Positions 34,415 through 64,000 of a stretch of DNA of 64,000 nucleotides are shown piece by piece. A program made the position numbers and the translations under genes. The notes under the pieces were generated by a model that did not search any database, was not told the DNA's origin, and was given only the letters and a program-made list of their open reading frames with translations. Origin of the DNA: Megaleporinus macrocephalus (taxonomy: Eukaryota; Chordata; Actinopteri; Characiformes; Anostomidae); contig CM038721.1 in NCBI GenBank assembly GCA_021613375.1, forward strand, positions 1,254,025-1,318,024, given 5' to 3'. Every line of letters begins with the position of its first letter. Positions within the stretch are counted from its first letter, which is position 1.

Positions 34415-35650
34415 ACAGTCGTAGCCAAATGTTTGAGAATCTGATGTTTGAGAATGGCACCAATTTTGGTTTACACAACACTTGCTGTCTCAGTTCCTCT
34501 GGTGGTGATCTGTATGAACTCTAGATGGTGAAGATGTTCAGATGAAGCCCTACAGAATGACCTCACACATCATCTCAGTGATGATCTCGTTAGCTCAGGA
34601 GAGAAGCTTAATGAGGAGACAGCTGATCTCACTCTGTCCTGCTGATTAGAGGAGCAGACTGGCTGCTTTAAAAGGGTAGTGGTGCTTTAAAGTTTTCTTC
34701 TGGTAACCATGGTTACCTCCAAGGAAACATGTGGAGCCATCATCGCATTACATCAAAATGGTTTCATAGACGAGGACGCTGCTTCTTGTAAGATACACCC
34801 CAATCAACTGTTCATCCAATCATCAAGAACTTCAAGGAGAGTGGTTCAGCTGCAGTGTAGAAGCTTCAGGACACTCAAGAAAGTCCAGCGAGCGTCAGGA
34901 CCGTCTTCTAAAGAGGCTGCAGCTACGTGATCGGGTCACCACCAGTGCAGAGCTCGCTCAGGAACAGCAGAGGGCAGGAGTGAGTGGATCTGAACACACA
35001 GTGAGATGAAGGCTTTTGGAGGACGGCTTGGTGTCAAGAAGAGCAACAAAGAAGAAACTTCTCTCCATGAAGAACATCAAGGACAGACTAACGTTCTGCA
35101 GGAAGTGTAGAGATTGGACTTCAGAGGACTGGGGTACAGTTACTCTCTCTGATGAAGACCCTTCAGACTGTTTAGAACATCTGGAAAAATGATTGTCTGG
35201 AGAAGAAAAGGTGAGAGCTACCATGAGTCCTGAGTCACTCCAACAGTAAAGCATCCTGAGAACATTCCTGTGTGAGGTTGCTTCTCCTCCAGTGGGGTGG
35301 GTTCACTTAAAATAAGGAATGCTATCAAAACATCCTCCAAGAGCAACTTCTCCCAACCATTCAGGAGCAGCTTGGAGATGAACAATGCTTTCACCAGCAT
35401 GATGGATCTCCATGTCACAAGTAAAAGTGATCACCAAGCAGCTTGTTAACAAAACATTGAAATTTTGGGTCCATGGCCAGGAAACCCCCCAGATCTCAAT
35501 CCCACTGAGAACCTGTGGTCAGTCCTCAAAAAGAGGGTGGACATACAGAAACCCAGGAACTTTGATCAACTCCAAACACTGATTAGGTGAGAATGGGTCG
35601 CCATCATTTTTGGATTTTGGAAAGAAGCTGATCTCCAGTCATATATCTAT
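34415..35650 (+). mobile_element. Tc1/mariner transposon relic, about 1.2 kb
   Basis: Translated pieces on + in several frames follow the order of a Tc1 transposase: an N-terminal segment from about 34709 (MVTSKETCGAIIALHQNGF), the middle with a WRRKGESYH piece near 35200, and a C-terminal PPDLNPTENLWSVLKKRVD at about 35488-35545, carrying the final acidic residue. Many frameshifts and stops disable it. The left boundary near 34420 is set by the GTAGCCAAATGTTTGAGAAT segment; the right boundary is uncertain and no matching inverted repeat was found. Confidence 0.85.
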
Positions 35651-36059
35651 GTCAGATAAAAATTACATTCATTAACTCTATTTTTTACACTCATTAACTA
35701 TTTTTTTATTTCTTCTATGTAACAGCGCTGGTCGTTTGTAAGTGTTTGCCTGACTGGCTGCAAAATTTGGGCTCCAAATGAATATTAAGCTATAAATCTA
35801 TTAAATATGCTATTAAATTGTCAAAAACTTTTATTATTAGTATTTATTATTAGATAAATTAGGGTGGTCACCCAAAGGGGCGGAGCGATACGAAATGGCA
35901 AATACCCGGATGTTTTTGATAACATCAGCACAAAACCCGAGACAATCTGTTTAAAATAACACATTTACCATCTCAGACTCTTAAATAACATATTCTAAAA
36001 TATTCTAAATCTCACTTCATGTTTTTTATGTACCAAATAACAGACACTGTGTTCGGAGT
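35651..36059. other. AT-rich intergenic, nothing recognised
   Basis: Sequence upstream of the tomm20 promoter region with no recognised repeat or coding signal. Confidence 0.4.
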
Positions 36060-42563
<6,504 letters not shown>

Positions 42564-43464
42564 GAAGAGACTCGGCTCGTCCGTGGAACCTTCTCACAGC
42601 ACATCAGATCCCTCTCTCTCTTCTGTCTCTCCCCCTGCCGTTCATACGCTGACCACCCACATCCCCCCCCCAACCCCCCCCGATAAACACTAATATAGCG
42701 GCTTCAACACCCCGCCAGTCGCCGCCCGTCAGAAATATCGGTGTGTTTTTAACGTCTGGCGACCTTTGTTTAACCTCTAGTGTGATGCTGCCGGGTGACT
42801 AACGTGAATTAGTGTTTTCAGATGTGTACGTGAACGAGAGGCGCCACCTTTCCAGATTCTTTATTACAGAGTAAACAATGTGCTAAATATCAGCAAATAT
42901 GCAACAAGCAGACGCTGCAGGCGCTTCACTATTCTTCCTCGGCCAACATGTTTACATCATCAGATCCAGATCCAGCGCTTTCAGCTCCCTGCCTGGGAAC
43001 TCTCCATCCTTGGACGTGTCCTCCTCTCCAACACCCCCCGCTTCAGAACCATAGTGAGCAGCATCCCCAGGTCTGGGACTGAGACCCGCTGGGATGGTCA
43101 GTCTCATACTCATCATCAAGAGTTTGTGTACAACAGCAGGTCAAGAGAGCAGGAGGTTAATCTACAGAGCTGAATAACGATGTTACACAGAGATGTTCAA
43201 CGCTGCGTTCAGGTTACACCTATTTTATTGGATTTTCCCCCCCAAATTTTTATTTTTTTTTGCAAACATGACGGCTGTTTTTATTTGTTTGCTTAACATA
43301 TTAAAGTGGAAATATAAGGAAACGTGCCAAGTTTGGCACTGACTACTACTGTGTTGTATTTTTCTGCCTTTAATATGTTTAGTTCAGCAAATAAACTGCA
43401 GCTGTGCATCAAAACCTGGGCAACTTCACTGATTTTACTAAATTTCTACATATTTAAGAGGTTC

Positions 43465-43835
43465 AGTGTGAAACGCTCTGTTCTAGATCCAGTCAAATCT
43501 GGTCACAGTGGTGGTGAATGGAACCAGACGTCCTCCTCTAAAAGCTCCTCACAGAAAGTTCTTACAGTAGATGTTATAAATACACTGTCTGATTCTGAGA
43601 CTCTGTTTATGATAGTTTAGAGAAGATCTCAGTCTTAAACTCCATTCATGGTGGAGGGATACATGCAGGACGCTGTGAGGTTCAAATAGTCCCCAAAGAA
43701 AACCTAGTATTTTCAGATCTTCCACATTTTACCATCAACATCCAGATAAACTCAGAAGACACGTGTAGCTTCACTGGTGGGTTTCATAGTAAATACAATG
43801 TGTTGAAGACATGGAGACCCCTGGTTACCTTCACT
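43465..43835. mobile_element. Dispersed noncoding element, copy A, in the tomm20 3'UTR
   Basis: This block and 52845-53225 are nearly identical over more than 300 bases; I count about three substitutions and one indel of about 13 bases between 43511-43830 and 52893-53222. The copy ends in CCCTGGTTACCTTCACTACC and a few ACTGTAAACACC units. In the other copy this same end is amplified. Class is unknown; no coding capacity is seen. Confidence 0.75.
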
Positions 43836-44103
43836 ACCACTGTAAACACCACCACCACTGTAGTGAACCACAAGTAGTAGTGAAGCACTTCACTCGACCT
43901 GCTCCTTACATTGCAGCCGTTGTACTCTCGAGCGTGTGCCCAGCGCGGGTTCAGCTCTGCAGTCTCTCTCCTGCGTTCGTTTTCTTCATCGTTCTTTTGT
44001 AAGAGTGTGTAGAACGTGTTGTGTTATTGTGTGCGGTACTGTTGAAGGTGCTGGAGTATTTCTCGCTAAGCTCGTTTGTAAAGGTCTTCTTTTTTAAACT
44101 CAG

Positions 44104-44109
44104 AATAAA
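44104..44109 (+). terminator. tomm20: tomm20 distal polyadenylation signal
   Basis: AATAAA is followed 20-40 bases later by GTGACGTGGTTTAGTCTTT, a GT-rich downstream element. Confidence 0.65.
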
Positions 44110-44154
44110 AGCTGGATGAAGCTGTGACGTGGTTTAGTCTTTATTTGCTTTGTG

Positions 44155-45115
44155 AGCGGAAGGTCGCTGGTTCGATTCCCTGTACCTACAGGACACGACT
44201 GAAGTGCCCTTGAGCAGGGCACCTAACCCCCAACTGCTCCCTGGGCGCCGTGAATAGGGCTGCCCACCGCTCCGGGTAAGTGTGCTCACTGGCCCCTAGT
44301 CTGTCTGTTCACTAGTGTGGTTGTGTATATGGGTGTCTGGTCACTAGTGTGCATGTGTATATGTGGGTGTTTCACTGCCCCCTAGTTTGTGTGTAAATAT
44401 GTCTGTTCACTAGTGTGTATATATGCAAGTGTTTCACTGCCCCCTAGTGTGTGTGAGTATATGTGGGTGTTACACTGCCTTAGTGTGTTCACTAGTGTGT
44501 ATGTATATGTGAGTTTCACTGCTCCCTAGTGTGTGTGTATATGTGAATTTCACTGCCCCCTTGTGTGTTCACTAGTGTGTGTGTGTATATGTGGGTGTTT
44601 CACTGCCCCCTAGTGTGTCTGTTCACTAGCGTGTGTATATGTAAGTGTATCACTGCCCCCTAGTGTGTATGTTCACTAGTACGTGTGTATATGTGAGTGC
44701 TTCACTGCCCCTAGTGTGTCTTCACCAGTGTGTGTGTTTTACTGCCCCCTAGTGTATATATTCACTTGTGCGTGTATGTTAGTGTTTCACTGCCCCCTAG
44801 TGTGTGTATATGTGAATGTTTCACTGTGCCCTAGTATGTCTGTTCACTAGTGTGTGTGTGTTTGTATATGTGAGTGCTTCACTGCCCCCTAGTGTGTGTT
44901 CACTAGTGTGTGTATATATGTGAGTGTTTCACTGCCCCCTAGTGTTTCTGTGTATGAGTGCTTCACTGCCCCTAGTGTGTCTTCACCAGTGTGTGTGTGT
45001 ATATATGTGAGTGTTTTACTGCCCCCTAGTGTATATATTCACTAGTGCGTGTGTTGGTGTTTCACTGCACTGATGGGTTAAATGTGGAGAATTCCGCTGT
45101 GTGTAAACACGAGTG
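44155..45115 (+). mobile_element. tRNA-like SINE with a greatly expanded middle, between tomm20 and rbm34
   Basis: Box B-like GGTTCGATTCC at 44169-44179 is followed by the conserved ACGACTGAAGTGCCCTTGAG and CGCCGTGAATAGGGCTGCCC body. Then about eighteen irregular copies of GTGTTTCACTGCCCCCTAGT plus GTTCACTAGTGTGTG follow, and the element ends at TTTCACTGCACTGATGGGTT AAATGTGGAG. It fills almost the whole space between the convergent 3' ends of the two genes. Confidence 0.75.
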
Positions 45116-45132
45116 ACAATGTGGTTCTTAAT

Positions 45133-45138
45133 TTTATT
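45133..45138 (-). terminator. rbm34: rbm34 polyadenylation signal
   Basis: On the - strand AATAAA (TTTATT on +) lies about 60 bases after the rbm34 stop codon at 45198-45200, giving a very short 3'UTR that stops at the SINE boundary. Confidence 0.6.
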
Positions 45139-45197
45139 TTTAATTTTAAATCTTTCGAAAACAGAAAAATCACATGACGACCGTCTCGCTCAGAATC

Positions 45198-52101
<6,904 letters not shown>

Positions 52102-52653
52102 GTTTGTTGTTTTTCTGCTCGGTTCGTTCTTTTAGCTGCAGCTGCTTCTTCTTTCCTCCTCCGCTTTTACTTCTTACACTCCAAATCTGAGCCCATAAAA
52201 ACCTTTAGGAGCGAAAATCTGACTTTAATAAAATCTGACTTTAATAAAATCTGACTTTAATAAAATCTTTTCGTTGTTTTTAGGTTTTAGTTTCTTCAGA
52301 CCCACATGCTCCTTCAGCACATGCGCGCGAGCTTCTCTTCTCCCCTGGAAACCAGCGGCGTAAATATTTGGTTCCTACTTTAATTTCGCTAAATCTAAAT
52401 TTCACAGTGCGGTAAATTTGCCAAAGCGGTACTTTTTCTACCAACTGATTAATTGTTAAATAATTTATGTAATAAATTGTACATCTCTTGAGCGAACCTA
52501 ACATGAAATATTCGAGCGTCGTGCGTGAGGTCGGACTGTTTTTCTGTCGCACCTCGGAAGCAGGGCTGGGTTTGGCTGCTTCAGTGATGGAAACGAATTT
52601 ATCAGATTTTTAGAACAAACTTACTTCAAATTCTGAGGAGAAACCGTCTAAAG
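52102..52653. promoter_or_regulatory. Probable bidirectional promoter of rbm34 (-) and tbce (+)
   Basis: The rbm34 start codon (52101, -) and a probable noncoding first exon of tbce on + (ending at 52653 before donor GTACGTG) face away from each other across about 550 bases. CpGs concentrate at 52310-52360 and 52510-52560 (ATGCGCGCGAGC, GTCGTGCGTGAGG). Three tandem copies of ATCTGACTTTAATAAA lie at 52217-52267. Start sites are inferred, not seen. Confidence 0.5.
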
Positions 52654-52844
52654 GTACGTGTTAATATCGTCTCTATGTAATCAGGCTATAAGGCATGTTC
52701 TTGATCCGGACCTAAAGGAGGTTAATCGCGGGTTTATGTTATGTGTGTTATTCTTAATGTAGCTAAAGGACAACTTCACATATTTGTCCAAAATTCAACA
52801 TAATAGAAGAGTTAAGATGTAGATAAAGATTATTCAGAGTGGGT

Positions 52845-53225
52845 TCTGTGTGGAACTCTCTGTTCTAGATACAATCAGATCTGTTCTCAGTGGTGGTGAA
52901 TGGAACCAGACGTCCACCTCTAAAAGGTCCTCACAGAAAGTTCTTACAGTAGATGTTATAAATACACTGTCTGATTCTGAGACGCTGTTTATGATAGTTT
53001 AGAGAAGATCTCAGTCTTAAACTCCATTCATGGTGGAGGGATACATGCAGGACGCTGTGAGGTTCAAATAGTCCCCAAAGAAAACCTAGTATTTTCAGAT
53101 CTTCCACATTTTACCATCAACATCCAGATAAACTCAGAAGACACGTGTAGCTTCACTGGTGGGTTTCATAGTAAATACAAGGTGTAGATTAGTGTTGTAG
53201 ACATGGAGACCCCTGGTTACCATCA
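52845..53225. mobile_element. Dispersed noncoding element, copy B, in tbce intron 1
   Basis: Near-identical partner of 43465-43835. It ends in CCCTGGTTACCATCACCACC, and this end continues as the minisatellite at 53215-54177. Confidence 0.75.
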
Positions 53226-54177
53226 CCACCACTGTAAACACCATCACCACCACTGTAAACACCATCACCACCACTATAAACACCATCACCACCACTGTAA
53301 ACACCATCATCATCACCACTGTAAACAACATCACCACCACTGTAAACACCATCACCACCACTGTAAACACCATCAGCACCACTGTAAACACCATCACCAC
53401 CACCACTGTAAACAACATCATCACCACTGTAAACACCATCACTATAAACATCACCACCACTGTAAACATCATCACCACCACTGTACACACCATCACCACC
53501 ACTGTAAACACCATCACCACCACTGTAAACACCATCAGCACCACTGTAAACACCATCACCACCACCACTGTAAACAACATCATCACCACTGTAAACACCA
53601 TCACTATAAACATCACCACCACTGTAAACATCATCACCACCACTGTAAACACCATCACCACCACTGTAAACACCATCACCACCACTGTAAACACCATCAT
53701 CACCACTGTTAGCATCACCACCACCACTGTAAACATCACCACCACTGTAAACACCATCACCACCACTGTAAACATCATCACCACCACTGTACACACCATC
53801 ACCACCACTGTAAACATCATAACCACCACTGTACACACCATCACCACCACTGTAAACACCATCACCACCACTGTAAACACCACCACCACCACTGTAAACA
53901 CCACCACCACCACTGTAAACACCATCACCACCACAGTAAACACCATCACCACAGTAAACACCATCACCACCACTGTAAACACCACCACCACCACTGTAAA
54001 CACCATCACCACCACAGTAAACACCATCACCACCACTTTAAACACCATCACCACCACTGTAAACAACACCACCACCACCACAGTAAACACCACCACCACC
54101 ACAGTAAACACCATCACCACCACTGTAAACACCATCACCACCACTGTAAACACCATCATCACCACTGTAAACATCAT
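53215..54177. repeat. Minisatellite in tbce intron 1, unit mostly 21 bp, about 45 copies
   Basis: Units read ACTGTAAACACCATCACCAC with one more base, varying between 18 and 24 by gain or loss of ACC triplets. It grows directly from the end of the element at 52845-53225 and uses the same unit as 50708-51322. The 347-codon - strand frame of VVMVFTV heptads is a period artefact. Confidence 0.95.
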
Positions 54178-54288
54178 CTGATTCCACAGTCAACCATTAC
54201 TGTCTAAAAGTGATTTACTATCACCCTACAGTATATAACAGCCGTCTGATCCCTGTCTGTATCTCCTGTAGGCTGTGTGTAGAGTGAG

Positions 54289-63653
<9,365 letters not shown>

Positions 63654-63699
63654 GTAAGACTGCACACGCTGAAAAGCCTTACTGCCAGCTTCCTGCATA

Positions 63700-64000
63700 T
63701 AAGAGAAGATAATCCTTTATTAGTCCCACAGTGGGGGAAGTTCATCGTGATACAGCTGAAAAAAAAGGGATAGCAAGGCACTTAGTACAAACAATAGATA
63801 AATAAACAGTACAGTATATACAATATACATAATAAACAGTACAGTATATACAGTATAAATAATAAACAGTACAGTATATACACTAAACATAATAAAGAGT
63901 ACAGTATATACAGTATAAATAATAAACAGTACAGTATATACAATATACATAATAAAGAGTACAGTATGTACAATATACATAATAGAGTACAGTATATACA
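63700..64000. repeat. Dispersed repeat end with a 30-bp tandem array, reaching the window edge
   Basis: AGATAATCCTTTATTAGTCC at 63708-63727 is the end of a dispersed teleost repeat. It is followed by tandem units of AATAAACAGTACAGTATATA plus CAGTATAAAT from about 63805 on, with a 30-base period. The array continues beyond the window in tbce intron 7. Confidence 0.8.

Larger units (their letters stand above)
42564..44125 (+). other. tomm20: Probable tomm20 3'UTR
   Basis: The 1.5 kb after the stop codon has no other gene and ends in a good polyadenylation signal, AATAAA at 44104-44109, followed by a GT-rich region. Weaker signals, ATTAAA at 43300-43305 and AATAAA at 43390-43395, could give shorter forms. 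A transposon-derived block (43465-43835) lies inside the longest form. Confidence 0.6.

Noticed and set aside
44169..44179. tRNA gene suggested by box B at this site and at 20349 and 22256
   Set aside because: No cloverleaf, anticodon arm or intact box A is present; they are tRNA-derived SINE heads.
53134..54177. 347-codon VVMVFTV frame and overlapping His-rich + frame
   Set aside because: Both follow from the 21-bp array; the His-rich frame looks like a metal-binding protein only because of CAC/CAT repetition.

Overview
This window looks like nuclear DNA from a teleost fish, most likely an otophysan (characiform, catfish or relative). The reasons are spliced vertebrate genes with teleost-like protein sequences, many decayed Tc1/mariner transposons, tRNA-derived SINEs of the DANA type, and other dispersed repeats I associate with otophysan genomes. 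The species cannot be fixed from sequence alone.

Layout. Positions 1 to about 36.2 kb hold no gene that I can support. They are intergenic DNA made of minisatellites, simple repeats, transposon relics and several repeat-free, moderately GC-rich stretches that could be cis-regulatory. From 36.4 kb to the end there are three genes. tomm20 (+, CDS 36469-42563, five exons) is complete and encodes the mitochondrial import receptor Tom20. rbm34 (-, CDS 52101 down to 45198, eleven exons, 427 residues) is complete and encodes a two-RRM nucleolar RNA-binding protein. tbce (+, from a probable noncoding exon near 52.65 kb; coding exons 54289-63653) encodes tubulin cofactor E and is cut by the window edge after seven coding exons (CAP-Gly domain and the start of the leucine-rich repeats). 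tomm20 and rbm34 converge; rbm34 and tbce are head to head and probably share a promoter region at 52.1-52.65 kb. The three genes are also neighbours in human 1q42.3, although as I recall ARID4B and GGPS1 lie between RBM34 and TBCE there and TOMM20 has the opposite orientation relative to RBM34. The genes do not form a functional pathway; the link is conserved synteny.

The most striking property is tandem repetition. By hand count roughly a third of the window (about 23 kb) is minisatellite or simple repeat, in more than twenty separate arrays with units of 20-71 bp, including a 4.5 kb array of about 89 copies in tbce intron 4 and a 2.55 kb array of about 62 copies carrying AP-1-like sites. 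Several arrays are visibly amplified pieces of transposable elements: a SINE tail, the end of a dispersed repeat, or the end of a short element that sits as a 99%-like pair in the tomm20 3'UTR and tbce intron 1. Two arrays begin within a few bases of a first-intron 5' splice site (tomm20 and rbm34). These arrays also create most of the long open reading frames in the window, which I reject as genes.

No rRNA, intact tRNA, CRISPR array or viral gene was seen.
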